37,099 nucleotides of DNA from Pseudomonadota bacterium (GTDB taxonomy: Bacteria; Myxococcota_A; Polyangia; Haliangiales; Haliangiaceae), in the NCBI GenBank assembly GCA_022360315.1, contig JAKSDA010000300.1:1-37099 (forward strand). The letters run 5' to 3'. A program made the translations under genes and the position numbers. Positions 9,966 to 19,387 of this stretch are shown in pieces. Below the pieces are notes generated by a model that saw nothing but the letters and a program-made list of their open reading frames with translations, searched no databases and had not been told where the DNA came from. Numbering within the stretch: the first letter of the stretch is position 1; each line of letters starts with the position of its first letter.

Positions 9966-11762
9966 TTAGCGATACGGGCCCGAGACCGAGCTGAGCTGTC
10001 TGGCCCATTCACTCATCGCGCGCAGCTGCGGCAATAGCACTGCGGCATCGCGGATCGGTGCCGGCAGGGTCACCCGGATGTGCTCGGCTGCGATGTCGAC
10101 CGACCACGCGCCTTCGAGCGCACGCCCGGACACGGGAGCGGCGCCGCCCAGGGCCTCGGCCACAGATTGCCCCTGCTCGACCGCGACCCGGCCGCGGTGG
10201 CTGTCGGCAATGATCATGGGGGGGCGGAGTTCGACCAGGGTATGGAGTGGATCGCCTTCTGGTGTCCACTCGGTCCGCACCGACACGGCCATGCCGCCGA
10301 TCGAACCCGTAATGGAAATGTTGGCCTTTTCAAGCGTTCCGTCCAGCTTTTTGGCCAGTTCACCCCAGCTCCCGACAAAGTCACGCATGGCCCCGGGCGG
10401 CGGGATGTGGCCGCGCAGCTCGGCCATGCTGCGAGCCAGCGCGGCCAGATCGCCGACAAAGGCGTCGAGCCGCGATTTGCTCGCACCGGCATTGCGCAAC
10501 TCGACCACCGCGGTGTCGTCGTTCATGCGTACCGCGTCAAAACTGGCCAGCGGGTCGCGCAATGACCCGGCAATCGCTCTCAGCTGAGAGTGATCCCGCG
10601 ACGTGACCCGGTGCCTGGCATCCCACTTGCGGTGGCCCAGTTCGATGCCCCGCTCCCCCATCTTCAACCATCCGCTGGCAGGTTCGATGGCGAGACCGAT
10701 ATGCAGCGGGGAATAGCCCAGCGAGCCGACCAGAAAAACCCCGTCGCTGCCGCGGTGCTCGCGCTCCACGCTCACGTCAGCCTGCGCGATCAGGCCGTGA
10801 ATACGCCGGCCGTCAAAACGCAACTGGTAGCTGTCGGCGACGTGCCGCCACAATGACTTGATCCGCTCGGAACCGACCGCCGGTGGGGCGTGCCGACTGC
10901 GCAGCGTGGTGGTCCGTTCCCGACGCGGTACCACGGTGACCGGCAAACGCAAAACGATGTCCTGGGCCCAGCGAATGTGCGCCTTGCACTCGAAGAACCA
11001 CAGCAGATGCCAGTCCTGGTCGCGATGTGTGACCGGAACATGAGCCGGCAGCCGCATGCGAAACTGATACGGTTTGCCCTCTTTGGGCTCGTCGAGGGGG
11101 AGAAAAATCTCGTAGCGATGGGCCTCCGACTCGCTCTGGCGAGCGCCGATCTGGATCCATTCGAGTCCGATCAGCGACAGGCGCAGTCCGGTGTATCGGG
11201 CATAATCGACATTGCTGAGCGCGACAGCACCCGAGATCAAACCGCCGGCAGGCAAGAGATCGCCCGACAGACTGCCCTCGATATGGGGCTCGTTGGCGCT
11301 GGGACCCTCGGGCTGAGACGAAAACAAGATCGGCCGGGATTTCAGCGCCGGCTCGCGCTCACGCGCCCCGACATTGACCTCGAAACTGGCCCGCGCATCG
11401 GGCCACCACGGGATCGAAATACGCACATTCATCAGATACGAGATACGGATTCGATCGCCGCTGTAGGTCGGCGGCGCGCTCGCCGGCAGGGAGAAGCGAC
11501 AGCGATACTCGGATCGGCCCTCGGCAAGTGGAGACTCGAGGGTTATGCGGGCACGCAGATAACAGATGTCACTGCGCCGCACCAGCTTGTATTGACCACT
11601 TCCGATGCTGCGCTCTTCAATGCCCTCGAAATCGACGTCAATGTACTCGACCGCGACCTCGCGACGGGCCTCGATGACCACTGTGGCCACGAATGTTTCG
11701 CCCGGCTTGAGCTCGGGGATGAGCATGAGACGAATTCGCGGGCGATGCTTGATGAGTGGCAT
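9966..11762 (-). CDS. arrestin-fold protein (Spo0M/arrestin N-like)
   Basis: A 598-aa cytoplasmic-looking protein with no signal peptide or membrane segment. The N-terminal ~300 residues read as two arrestin-like beta-sandwiches: KPGETFVATVVIEARREVAVEYIDVDFEG, then strands containing RCRFSLPASAPPTYSGDRIRISY and YQFRMRLPAHVPVTHRD. This alternation resembles arrestin/Vps26/Spo0M proteins that bind partners and control trafficking or sporulation. The C-terminal half (~320-598) is not recognised; it contains repeated strands and an amphipathic helix around LDAFVGDLAALARSMAEL. It converges with the FHA activator across a 228-bp gap where nothing convincing was found, and lies 54 bp downstream of the TerB-like gene, probably on the same transcript. 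Function unknown. Confidence 0.65.
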   Translation of the reverse strand: MPLIKHRPRIRLMLIPELKPGETFVATVVIEARREVAVEYIDVDFEGIEERSIGSGQYKLVRRSDICYLRARITLESPLAEGRSEYRCRFSLPASAPPTYSGDRIRISYLMNVRISIPWWPDARASFEVNVGAREREPALKSRPILFSSQPEGPSANEPHIEGSLSGDLLPAGGLISGAVALSNVDYARYTGLRLSLIGLEWIQIGARQSESEAHRYEIFLPLDEPKEGKPYQFRMRLPAHVPVTHRDQDWHLLWFFECKAHIRWAQDIVLRLPVTVVPRRERTTTLRSRHAPPAVGSERIKSLWRHVADSYQLRFDGRRIHGLIAQADVSVEREHRGSDGVFLVGSLGYSPLHIGLAIEPASGWLKMGERGIELGHRKWDARHRVTSRDHSQLRAIAGSLRDPLASFDAVRMNDDTAVVELRNAGASKSRLDAFVGDLAALARSMAELRGHIPPPGAMRDFVGSWGELAKKLDGTLEKANISITGSIGGMAVSVRTEWTPEGDPLHTLVELRPPMIIADSHRGRVAVEQGQSVAEALGGAAPVSGRALEGAWSVDIAAEHIRVTLPAPIRDAAVLLPQLRAMSEWARQLSSVSGPYR

Positions 11763-11816
11763 GAGCGCCGCTCCGGGCCATCGGCGTGGGGGCGACCGGG
11801 TTCGGTATGCAAGAGA

Positions 11817-12602
11817 TCAGTCGTTTCGAACGGTTTCGTCGCCGCCTGTTTTGTCCGCCGATCCCTCGTCCTTTGCGCTGGCCTTGTCGGCCGCACTGGC
11901 CTCGCTGTCCTTTGCGTCACTGCTGTCTTTGGCGTCTTTGGCGTCGTCGGCATCATCAGCACTGCCGGCGTCGTTGGCACCGCCGACCTTGGCCTCGGCC
12001 TGCTCGTTGGGTCCAGAAGGTTTTTTCTCGGCGAGTTTTTCGTCGAACACGCGTTCGATCCAGGCCAGGGCCTGCTTTTCTTCTTGCGATACCGCGCCGA
12101 TGCCGAGAAATCCGCCGGCCACCTCGGCCACGGCCTTGGCGAAACGGATCACCTGGGTTCTCAGGATCTCGGTTTGAGCCGCAGTGAGTTCGCCGCGCAG
12201 CGCCTTGATGTACGCTGCCCAGGCCTCGAAGAGATGGCGGTCGGGCTCCTCGCTCAGCCAGCGGGCCAGGAGCTCGTCGCCGGGCGACCCCTCCTCGATT
12301 CCCTTGCCCCGCGCTCCCTGCAAGATAGCCTGGCGTTCGTTGTCCTGAACCTTGCCGTCGGCCCAGGCGATCTTGAGCAGGGGGACCAGAGAGAGCGCGG
12401 TGACCGTGTCGCCGGTGATGCCCATTTCGGCCAGTTTGTCGAGCACTTCATCGTCCTGCATGCCCGAGGCCTTGCGCAGCTCGTCCCTGGTGGTCTGTTT
12501 GGCCAGCTTGTCGCGGAATGCTTGCAGGTCCCTTTCGTTCTCTTGGTGGAAGAACTTCTCTTCGAGAGATCTGCGGCGCTCTTCGAGAAAATCTGAACTC
12601 AA
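11817..12602 (-). CDS. TerB-like protein with low-complexity acidic tail
   Basis: A 261-aa protein read from TTG at 12602, supported by AAGGAGA six bases upstream. Residues 1-45 are a charged helix. Residues ~65-190 resemble the helical TerB fold of tellurite-resistance and DUF533-like proteins, with the hallmark LVPLLKIAWADGKVQDNER (72-90) and a second helical half (AVSQEEKQALAWIERVFDEKLAEK). The last ~65 residues are Ala/Asp/Lys/Ser-rich repeats (DAKDAKDSSDAKDSEAS) and probably unstructured. No ter operon is nearby, so tellurite resistance should not be assumed. TerB-like domains elsewhere bind metals or anchor stress complexes at membranes. Confidence 0.7.
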   Translation of the reverse strand: MSSDFLEERRRSLEEKFFHQENERDLQAFRDKLAKQTTRDELRKASGMQDDEVLDKLAEMGITGDTVTALSLVPLLKIAWADGKVQDNERQAILQGARGKGIEEGSPGDELLARWLSEEPDRHLFEAWAAYIKALRGELTAAQTEILRTQVIRFAKAVAEVAGGFLGIGAVSQEEKQALAWIERVFDEKLAEKKPSGPNEQAEAKVGGANDAGSADDADDAKDAKDSSDAKDSEASAADKASAKDEGSADKTGGDETVRND

Positions 12603-12608
12603 GGTTTG

Positions 12609-12615
12609 TCTCCTT
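12609..12615 (-). promoter_or_regulatory. ribosome binding site deciding a TTG start
   Basis: AAGGAGA on the - strand ends six bases before the TTG at 12602. It supports that TTG as the start of the TerB-like gene. Confidence 0.6.
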
Positions 12616-12683
12616 GATGGCTCTTTCGCGCCATCTTCGCCGGCGCATCTTACAGAAAAGCGACCCCAAGGGGTATTGTCCTC

Positions 12684-12726
12684 CCGGTAATTTGCCGGCC
12701 GCCGGGTGGCCGGCGTTCACTACCGG
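12684..12726 (-). terminator. nested hairpin at the end of the S9 peptidase gene
   Basis: An outer arm CCGGTA (12684-12689) pairs with TACCGG (12721-12726), and an inner arm GCCGGCC (12694-12700) pairs with GGCCGGC (12708-12714). The structure overlaps the peptidase stop codon and lies between it and the TerB-like gene. There is no T-run, so it may be an attenuator, an RNA-stabilising hairpin or a factor-dependent terminator. Confidence 0.35.
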
Positions 12727-15308
12727 CCAGAACGGCGCGCGCGTCTGGGTTTGACGTGCCTGCTCAGCCAGCGGTCGGTTTCCCACAGCATGTGCATGAT
12801 CGACTCGCGGGCCCGGTATCCGTGACTCTCGTGGGGCAGCATGACCAGTCTGACCGTACCGCCAAGACCTTTGATCGCGCTGTACATGCGCCGGCTCTGC
12901 ATCGGATAGGTGCCCGAGTTGTTGTCGGCCTCGCCGTGGATGAGCAAGAGCGGCTCGTCGATCTTGTCGGCGTGCAAGAACGGCGACATGCGGATGTAGG
13001 TCGGCGAGGCCTGCCACAGGGTGCGTTCCTCGGCCTGGAATCCGAATGGAGTGAGAGTGCGATTGTAGGCACCGCTGCGGGCGATCCCGGCGCGAAAGAG
13101 ATCCGAATGGGCGAGCAGATTGGCGGCCATGAAAGCGCCGTATGAATGCCCGGCAATGGCGATGCGGTCGCGGTCGGCCACGCCGCGGCGAACCACTTCG
13201 TCGATCGCCGCCCGGGCGCTGGCCACCAGTTGTTCCACATAGGTGTCGTTGGGTTCGGTCTTCTGTTCTCCCACCACGGGCATGCTCGGGTGGTCGAGCA
13301 CGGCATATCCGCGCAGGAGCCAGATTGCCGGCGACCGATGATCGATCCGGGCGAAACGGTGAGGCGAGTCGTCGACCTGTCCGGCCGCTGAAGCGCTCTT
13401 GAATTCGAGCGGATAAGCCCACATCACCATGGGCAGGGGACCGCGGGCCGGGTTGTGTGCGGGGGGCAGATACAGAGTTGCGGTGAGCGCCACTCCATCG
13501 GCGCGCCGGTAGTGAATGAGTTCTTTTTTCATCCCTCTGAGTTCGGGGTGAGGATGGGGAAAGCGGGTGAGCTGTTGGACCTTGCCCGAGCTCAGGTCGC
13601 GGATGAAATACTGCGGCTGCTGGTCGGTCGACTCGCGTACGGTCAACACCCGGTTGCCCGCCCGATCGAGGATGCGCAGGGGTTGCTCGTAGTAGGGCGC
13701 GCGCGATCGCCAAAGGCGGGTCGACTTGCCGCTCGCCAGGTCGAGTTTGTCGACGAATGGCCGGTCGCCCGCGGGCGAGGCACCGTCTCCGGTATAGAAA
13801 AGAGTGCGCCCGTTGTCGGCGGTTTTGAGCACCCGGGTACCCTGGGGTGTGGGCTCGCGCTGGGGGGTTCCGGGATCGCCATAGCGATCTTCCCACGACC
13901 GCTCAAAAAGCACTCGCGGCGCCTTGCCCGGCGCCGCGGGATCGATCACCAGCGAGCGATAGCGCCGGTCACTCCACCGCCAGTCTTGGACCATGGCGAG
14001 CCGATCGTTGGCCCAGGTTATCTCGTGGTAGCGCATGGCCAGATCGACCAGCACGGTGGGCTGGCCGCGAAATGGCGCCGGATGGCCATAGACGCGATCG
14101 TGCACCGTTGCCTTGCGTTTCATGTCGCCGCCGTCCCTGGCCTCGACAAAGTAGAGCGTGGCCGGCGCATCGGCCCGCCAGCCGAATTCGCGATAGCCAG
14201 TGCGCACCGAGTCAAAGCCGATGGGAATATCGTCGGCCAGGGGCAGATCGGCTATGCGGCGGACCAGCCGGCCCTTGCGGTCGATCACCTCGACACGCCG
14301 GGGAAAGCGCCAGATCGGCACCAGGTACGAGTACGGCCGGTGCACGGTTTCGACCAGGATGTACTGGCCCGACGGCGATGGCTCGGCATTGACGATGATT
14401 GCCCGGATGCCGAGCGAGCGCATCTCGCCACCAAGCCCGACTACAACCAGCCCAGAGGTGAAATAATGCCCGAACAGGGCCTCGTCGTGGCGATTCTTTA
14501 AGAGGTCCTGATAGGTGCGAGCCGGGGCTTTTTTTCCCGAGCTCTCCTGGGTCACCGGTCCGGTCGGCACGGTCGGCGGCCCGGGCGGCCGGCCCCGATC
14601 GGTCGGCACGGTTTTGCACAAAAGCGCCTTGCTCGACGGCAGCCAGCGGCAGGCTGGCCCGGTGGTGGCGTTCAGAGTGTAGTCGGTGAGCCGGCGCGCC
14701 CGCCCGGTCGCGACGTCGGCGGCAAAGAGCGCGATTCCGCGCCTGCCCGTGACCGAAAACGCGATGGTCCGGCTGTCGGGAGACCACTCGGGCCGGCCGA
14801 TGCGCGCGCCCTTGGGCAGACCGCTCACCACTCGCTGGGCGGTGCCCGGCAGGGCCATGATTCGCAGTTTCGACAGCGGGCGGATCCGGCTGGGCCCGTG
14901 CGTGGCCGGATCGATGCGCCGGCCGGCCAGCCTGAGCTCGGCCCGGGCCAGTTCGGCAATACCGGGCAAACCGGGCTTTTCCATGATCAGAAGCGAGCGG
15001 CCGTCGGGGCTGGCACTCACCGACGGCGTGGGCAGCCGGTCGATCAGCCGCTTGAGGATCGGGGCCGGCATCCGATACGAGCTGGCCTTGACCTTTTGCT
15101 GGCGCTGTTTCGATTGGCTCCAGGCCGGGCCGGGCGAGAGCCCCATACTGGCAGCTGCGACGAGCAAGAAGAGCCATCTCGAATGTTGAGCCAGGTGAGC
15201 GGACACCGCAGGGAGCGGTGAGGTATCGCGAGCCTGGCCGCGAACGACGTGTGCACCAAGTGCGGGGATCCCTCGTTTCATCAACCGCACGCTACCACTT
15301 TCTCGCAA
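12720..15308 (-). CDS. secreted S9-family serine peptidase (glutamyl endopeptidase/S9D-like)
   Basis: Up to 862 aa from 15308. Possible later starts are ATG 15281 and GTG 15206; the GTG gives the most compact signal peptide (SRWLFLLVAAASMGLSPGPAW, then SQS). Residues ~85-590 form a beta-propeller (WSPDSRTIAFSVTGRRGIAL, LVEARDGGDMKRKATVHDRV-like blades). An alpha/beta-hydrolase domain follows, with Ser722 in GHSYGAF, Asp795 in GEADNN and His829 in ESHGY (numbering from 15308). The layout and the VHRPYSYLVP...FPRRVEV stretch resemble bacterial and chloroplast glutamyl endopeptidases of S9D rather than DPP4. It probably trims peptides in the periplasm or outside the cell. It is divergent from rimO and upstream of the TerB-like gene on the same strand. 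Confidence 0.85.
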   Translation of the reverse strand: MRESGSVRLMKRGIPALGAHVVRGQARDTSPLPAVSAHLAQHSRWLFLLVAAASMGLSPGPAWSQSKQRQQKVKASSYRMPAPILKRLIDRLPTPSVSASPDGRSLLIMEKPGLPGIAELARAELRLAGRRIDPATHGPSRIRPLSKLRIMALPGTAQRVVSGLPKGARIGRPEWSPDSRTIAFSVTGRRGIALFAADVATGRARRLTDYTLNATTGPACRWLPSSKALLCKTVPTDRGRPPGPPTVPTGPVTQESSGKKAPARTYQDLLKNRHDEALFGHYFTSGLVVVGLGGEMRSLGIRAIIVNAEPSPSGQYILVETVHRPYSYLVPIWRFPRRVEVIDRKGRLVRRIADLPLADDIPIGFDSVRTGYREFGWRADAPATLYFVEARDGGDMKRKATVHDRVYGHPAPFRGQPTVLVDLAMRYHEITWANDRLAMVQDWRWSDRRYRSLVIDPAAPGKAPRVLFERSWEDRYGDPGTPQREPTPQGTRVLKTADNGRTLFYTGDGASPAGDRPFVDKLDLASGKSTRLWRSRAPYYEQPLRILDRAGNRVLTVRESTDQQPQYFIRDLSSGKVQQLTRFPHPHPELRGMKKELIHYRRADGVALTATLYLPPAHNPARGPLPMVMWAYPLEFKSASAAGQVDDSPHRFARIDHRSPAIWLLRGYAVLDHPSMPVVGEQKTEPNDTYVEQLVASARAAIDEVVRRGVADRDRIAIAGHSYGAFMAANLLAHSDLFRAGIARSGAYNRTLTPFGFQAEERTLWQASPTYIRMSPFLHADKIDEPLLLIHGEADNNSGTYPMQSRRMYSAIKGLGGTVRLVMLPHESHGYRARESIMHMLWETDRWLSRHVKPRRARRSGR

Positions 15309-15410
15309 CCTCGCCCCACAGCTCTTGATAGCCTTTGTCGCACCCCTGCAATGTATCTGTTTTCTTTGCAGTTCCCCTTCACTGCCGGGGACTGGCCGTC
15401 CCGGCCTGTC

Positions 15411-15423
15411 GCAATTCTATTGC
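15411..15423. promoter_or_regulatory. 13-bp perfect dyad GCAAT-TCT-ATTGC upstream of rimO
   Basis: GCAATTCTATTGC is a perfect 5+3+5 inverted repeat ending 11 bp before the assigned TTG start, within the 126-bp divergent gap. It could be an operator or chance in a locally AT-rich promoter. No strong -35/-10 pair was found. Confidence 0.2.
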
Positions 15424-15434
15424 AAGTATTTTGA

Positions 15435-16925
15435 TTGACAGGGCCCCCGGCGACAAGAAAGACTGCCAGCGCTGTGTCTTCACCACCCCGCGATGTGCAA
15501 AGCGTGTATTTTGTTTCGCTCGGTTGCCCCAAGAACCGGGTCGATACCGAGGTAATGCTCGGCGAGGTCGACCGGGCCGGATATTGCATCGTGTCGCAGC
15601 CCGATGCGGCCGATGTGATCGTGGTCAATACCTGCGGATTCATCGACGCGGCCAAAGAGGAGAGCATCGAGACTATCCTCGAGATGGCCGAGTACAAATC
15701 GGCTGGCCGGTGCGACAAGCTGGTCGTCACCGGTTGTTTGACCCAGCGCTATCCGGACGAGATCGCGGCCGAGATTCCACAGATCGACCATATTCTCGGT
15801 TCGGCTGATTTCGCCGGCATTGCCGGGGTGATCGGGCGCAAAAAGAGCACATCGCTGCCCATGGCAGAGGTTTCGAAGGTGCCGACGTATCTCTACGATC
15901 ACGCGAGTCCGCGACTGGTGACCGGCGGGGTGTACAGCGCGTATGTCAAGATCGCCGAGGGCTGCGACAGGCCGTGTGCATTTTGCATCATTCCGCAACT
16001 GCGCGGCCCTCAGCGCAGTCGAACGATTGAATCGGTGGTGGCCGAAGTGCGTTCGCTGGCCGAGCGGGGTTGTGTGGAGGTCAATCTGATCGCGCAGGAT
16101 CTGACCCGCTATGGTGCCGACCTGGCCGAGCCGCGGCCGACCCTGGCCGCCCTGCTCGAGGCGCTGGGGGGCATCGACGGCATTCGCTGGATCCGGCTGC
16201 ACTACACCTATCCGAGTGCGTTCAGCGACGAACTGATCGATGTCATCGCCAGTGAGCCGGCGGTTGCCAAGTACATCGATGTGCCGCTGCAACACATCGA
16301 CGATACCCTGCTCAAGAGCATGCGTCGCGGCCATTCGAGTCGAGTGGTCCGCGATCTGATCGAGCGCCTGCGCAGCCGCATCGACGGACTGGTCTTGCGC
16401 ACGACATTCATTGTCGGGCATCCGGGCGAGACCGACCAGGCGTTCGACGATCTGTGCGAGTTTGTGGGCGAGACCGAGTTCGATCATGTTGGCGTGTTCA
16501 CCTATTCGCAGGAAGCGGGCACTGTGTCGGCGCTCTTGCCCCACCGAGTCGAGGTCGAGGTTGCGGAAAACCGCCGCAATCACCTCATGGCCCTTCAGGG
16601 GTACGTCAGTCGGGCCAAGAATCGAGATCGGATCGGATCCGAGATCGATGTGTTGGTGGAGGGCATCTCGGACGAGAGCGATCTGCTCCTGCAGGGGCGC
16701 TGGTACGGACAGGCCCCGGACATCGACGGCAGTGTGTATTTGACCGACGGCACGGCCAGGCCGGGCGACTTCGTGCGCGCCCGGGTGATGCACGCGTCGG
16801 ACTACGACCTGGCCGCGTCGATCTTGGACGGTGCTGACCTGGACAGTCCCGATCCCGGCGGTCGCAGTCAGGCGTCCCGATCGGACCGGGCTCGCGTCGA
16901 TGGCACGGTGGGCTCTCTGTCGTGA
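15435..16925 (+). CDS. rimO: ribosomal protein S12 methylthiotransferase RimO
   Basis: A radical-SAM methylthiotransferase that adds a methylthio group to the conserved Asp of ribosomal protein S12. The MTTase domain carries the three cluster cysteines Cys31 (SLGCPKN), Cys67 (NTCGFI) and Cys101 (TGCLTQ). The radical-SAM motif is C177-x3-C181-x2-C184 in EGCDRPCAFCIIP, followed by QLRGPQRSR, which is typical of RimO rather than MiaB. A TRAM-like domain follows (~430-480), and the last ~35 residues are an unusual polar extension. No ATG precedes the motif: the frame opens at TTG 15435, and GTG 15474 or GTG 15495 are plausible alternatives. Its stop overlaps the start of the next gene by 4 nt (GTGA). 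Confidence 0.93.
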   Translation: MTGPPATRKTASAVSSPPRDVQSVYFVSLGCPKNRVDTEVMLGEVDRAGYCIVSQPDAADVIVVNTCGFIDAAKEESIETILEMAEYKSAGRCDKLVVTGCLTQRYPDEIAAEIPQIDHILGSADFAGIAGVIGRKKSTSLPMAEVSKVPTYLYDHASPRLVTGGVYSAYVKIAEGCDRPCAFCIIPQLRGPQRSRTIESVVAEVRSLAERGCVEVNLIAQDLTRYGADLAEPRPTLAALLEALGGIDGIRWIRLHYTYPSAFSDELIDVIASEPAVAKYIDVPLQHIDDTLLKSMRRGHSSRVVRDLIERLRSRIDGLVLRTTFIVGHPGETDQAFDDLCEFVGETEFDHVGVFTYSQEAGTVSALLPHRVEVEVAENRRNHLMALQGYVSRAKNRDRIGSEIDVLVEGISDESDLLLQGRWYGQAPDIDGSVYLTDGTARPGDFVRARVMHASDYDLAASILDGADLDSPDPGGRSQASRSDRARVDGTVGSLS

Positions 16926-17896
16926 GTGGTGAGCGGGTATCGCATTGCTCGCCGGGCTATGTGGACCATCCGGCATTGGCCCATGTGGTTCGGCGTACTC
17001 CGCTTCTGGCTTTTGCCGCGGTGCAGGCGCGCATCGGGCGAGTATCGCTCAAGCTGGAAAATCTGCAGCGAACCGGTAGCTTCAAGCTGCGCGGTGCGGC
17101 GTACAAACTGGCCGGCCTGTCACAGGACCAGCGCCAGCGCGGTGTGGTTGCTGCATCGGCCGGCAACCACGGGGTTGGCGTGGCCCTGGTCGGGTCTCGG
17201 CTGGGCATTGCAACCGCGGTCGTGGTGCCCGAGACCACGCCGCCGGTCAAGCGGCGCAATATCGAGTCTGCCGGGGCCGAGGTCGTGGTCGATGGCGCCA
17301 CCTACGACGACGCCGAGGCCATTGCCAGAGCGCGCGCATCGGCTTGTGGGGCGGTTTTTGTGTCGCCATTTGACGACGACATGATCATTTGCGGCAATGG
17401 GGCCAGCCTGGCCGCCGAAATTGTCGACCAGGATGCCGGGGTGTCGCAGGTGGTCTGCCCGGTCGGTGGTGGCGGCTTGATTTCCGGCCTGGGGATGGAA
17501 CTTGCCGGCCGGGGGATCCGGGTGATCGGGGTTCAGCCGGAGAACAACTGCGCCATGTACGAATCGTTTGAGCGGGGCAGGGCGGTCACGGTCTACCGGG
17601 GCCAGCCGACCGTGGCCGAGGGCTGCGAGGGTCCGGTTGCCGAGCGCACTTACCGGATCGCGCGCCAGCACGTCGACAGCATTGCCCTGGTCAGCGAGCA
17701 GGCCATCCGCCGTGCAGTGGCGTTTTGTTACCGCGCGGCCGGCATTGTCGTCGAGTGTACAGCCGCAGTGGCCCTGGCCGGATTTATGGAAGGCGCGGTC
17801 GAGCCTGCGGCCACTGGCAGCACAGTGTGCATCCTGACCGGCGGCAATATCGAGCCTGATCTGCTCGACGAAATTCTGGCTACCGAGGGCGAGTGA
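16922..17896 (+). CDS. PLP-dependent threonine/serine dehydratase-like enzyme
   Basis: A 324-aa fold-type II PLP enzyme of the threonine dehydratase/serine racemase family. Lys55 in TGSFKLRGA is the Schiff-base lysine; ASAGNHGVGVA (78-88) binds substrate carboxylate; VGGGGL (181-186) is the phosphate-binding loop; a small C-terminal TGGNIEP loop closes the site. It lacks the C-terminal ACT regulatory domain of biosynthetic IlvA, so it resembles catabolic TdcB-type dehydratases or serine racemases. Substrate cannot be decided from sequence. The GTG start lies inside rimO's stop (GTGA overlap), so the two are translationally coupled, although no functional link is known. Confidence 0.87.
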   Translation: MSGERVSHCSPGYVDHPALAHVVRRTPLLAFAAVQARIGRVSLKLENLQRTGSFKLRGAAYKLAGLSQDQRQRGVVAASAGNHGVGVALVGSRLGIATAVVVPETTPPVKRRNIESAGAEVVVDGATYDDAEAIARARASACGAVFVSPFDDDMIICGNGASLAAEIVDQDAGVSQVVCPVGGGGLISGLGMELAGRGIRVIGVQPENNCAMYESFERGRAVTVYRGQPTVAEGCEGPVAERTYRIARQHVDSIALVSEQAIRRAVAFCYRAAGIVVECTAAVALAGFMEGAVEPAATGSTVCILTGGNIEPDLLDEILATEGE

Positions 17897-18122
17897 TCTG
17901 CGCACAAGTCAGCGCGGCGACAGTGCAGTAGGGCGTCGATGCGACAAGCATGGCCTCTACCTCGCCGTGATGAAATGGCGCCTCAAACAGAAGATCGGTG
18001 TGACGCTGGCGGAGATTTTGGTCGACAAAGCTGCCGGACCGTAGGACTAATCAAGTAGGGTTAACTATTGGAAGGCCGAGCGGAACAGCAGCCGGCTGCC
18101 GAAAAAGAGCCACATCCCCAGG

Positions 18123-19004
18123 TCATGCCGTGTTCTTGCCGCGCGAACGATCGGCGACACTCGTTGTCGCATTGGCCTGGACCTGGGGATCGTCGGTCGC
18201 GTCAAGAGCGGCCATGGGATCACTCATGGCGACGGTACCAATGCCGCCATCGGCTTCGCTGCCGCTGTCAGCAGGACTGCTCTGTCGCCGCGACGCTGCT
18301 GCGCGCCTCCTGGAAATACCCGGAAACATGTCTTCTACTCCACGGGTGTGGCGCAAGAGGTAACGGCCCAATTTCATGAGGTCGCTGTAGTCATTGCTCC
18401 ATGCGGTATAGGCCCGCCAGGCCAGTTCGCGTTTTTTGTCATTGGCCTTGGCATCGAGCAGAGTGACCAACTCGGTGGCATTGGCCTCGGCCTGGTCCAG
18501 GAATTTCAGGGTCACCGGCGTCTTGCCGGCTGCCTCTTGCCACAGGCTGCGAAAGAGCTCGACCAGGCGAAGGACGTCTTCCGCGTCGTCCTGGAATCCG
18601 GTGCCGTGCTGAATATCGGACAGCAGAATGACTCGATCGCGTTCATCGCCAAACAGCGGCCATGCCCATTTGAGCAAATACCGATTGTGCTCGGCGGCCC
18701 GAGTGGACAGTTTGGAGCGGCGGCTCTGTTCACCGGACCCGCTCTCCTCGCACGCCAGATCTGCGGCAAAATAGGCCAGAGCTCGTTCTTCCAGGCCGTC
18801 GAGCTGGTTTTGGCTCTGCCTCGCCCGGGCCGCACTGAGTTCATCCTCGAGCGCGATGGGGCGGAAATTCTCGACCAGCGTGCTGGTCAAGGCCAGCGCC
18901 CGTACTCTGTTCGTCCGGGGATGGACCAGGGTGCTCGAGTCCATGGCCAACAACTTCGGGCGATGGCGCTCCAAGATCTCGTTCAGCCGTTTTTCATCGA
19001 TCAT
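18123..19004 (-). CDS. hypothetical helical protein
   Basis: A 293-aa protein of unknown family. Start is taken at ATG 19004 (MIDEKRLNEIL) because GGAGAG lies seven bases upstream; the frame opens as far as 19109 but that part looks non-coding. The body is mainly helical and charged, with a tryptophan-rich middle (YLLKWAWPLFGDERDRVILLSDI, LAWRAYTAWSNDYSDLMKLGRYLL). The last ~65 residues are polar, Ser/Asp/Ala-rich and probably disordered. No signal peptide, membrane segment or catalytic motif is visible. It stands alone: the 226-bp gap to the dehydratase (17897-18122) holds nothing definite, and upstream lies a ~380-bp non-coding stretch. Confidence 0.7.
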   Translation of the reverse strand: MIDEKRLNEILERHRPKLLAMDSSTLVHPRTNRVRALALTSTLVENFRPIALEDELSAARARQSQNQLDGLEERALAYFAADLACEESGSGEQSRRSKLSTRAAEHNRYLLKWAWPLFGDERDRVILLSDIQHGTGFQDDAEDVLRLVELFRSLWQEAAGKTPVTLKFLDQAEANATELVTLLDAKANDKKRELAWRAYTAWSNDYSDLMKLGRYLLRHTRGVEDMFPGISRRRAAASRRQSSPADSGSEADGGIGTVAMSDPMAALDATDDPQVQANATTSVADRSRGKNTA

Positions 19005-19387
19005 GGTAGGTCTCTCCGTTTCTCCGACCTCGGTGTTCTGCGACCTCGAATCACGCGCAACAGAAGGGTCTGTAATCGAGGTCGGCCGCATTCTGCCCTC
19101 CGACGGCATGCGCGGAAGGACGCACGAGCGTGCAATTGTCGCCTCGCCGGTGGCAATTACACGGCCTGCACCCGGCCGATCCGAGTATCAATCGTGCAGA
19201 CGCAGTCTAAGGCATGAGCGGCAAAAACGCTATTGCAGGCCATTACAGGCCACTACGGCCCCGTAGCTGGGAACTGGCATCTCATGGTATCGACGTTGCG
19301 TGCTCTCGATCCGGCCTGTCGATCGGCTCGTCGCAGGACCCCATCGTTCATTATTCAAGCTATGAATCCCCTGTGACCGAAGGAGAG
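19005..19387. other. intergenic stretch without recognised gene
   Basis: About 380 bp between the hypothetical gene and the methyltransferase stump. The open frames here have no codon structure or recognisable peptide. The right end is less GC-rich and probably held the promoter of the now truncated methyltransferase gene. No tRNA or strong hairpin was seen. Confidence 0.4.

Noticed and set aside
10890..12596. 568-codon + strand open frame
   Set aside because: Antisense to the arrestin-fold and TerB-like genes; its product is low-complexity Gly/Arg/Phe sequence with no domain.
17970..18044. Short peptide MKWRLKQKIGVTLAEILVDK followed by stop after the dehydratase gene
   Set aside because: It reads like real protein but is only 24 codons with no ribosome site; it may be a relic, but nothing supports a family.
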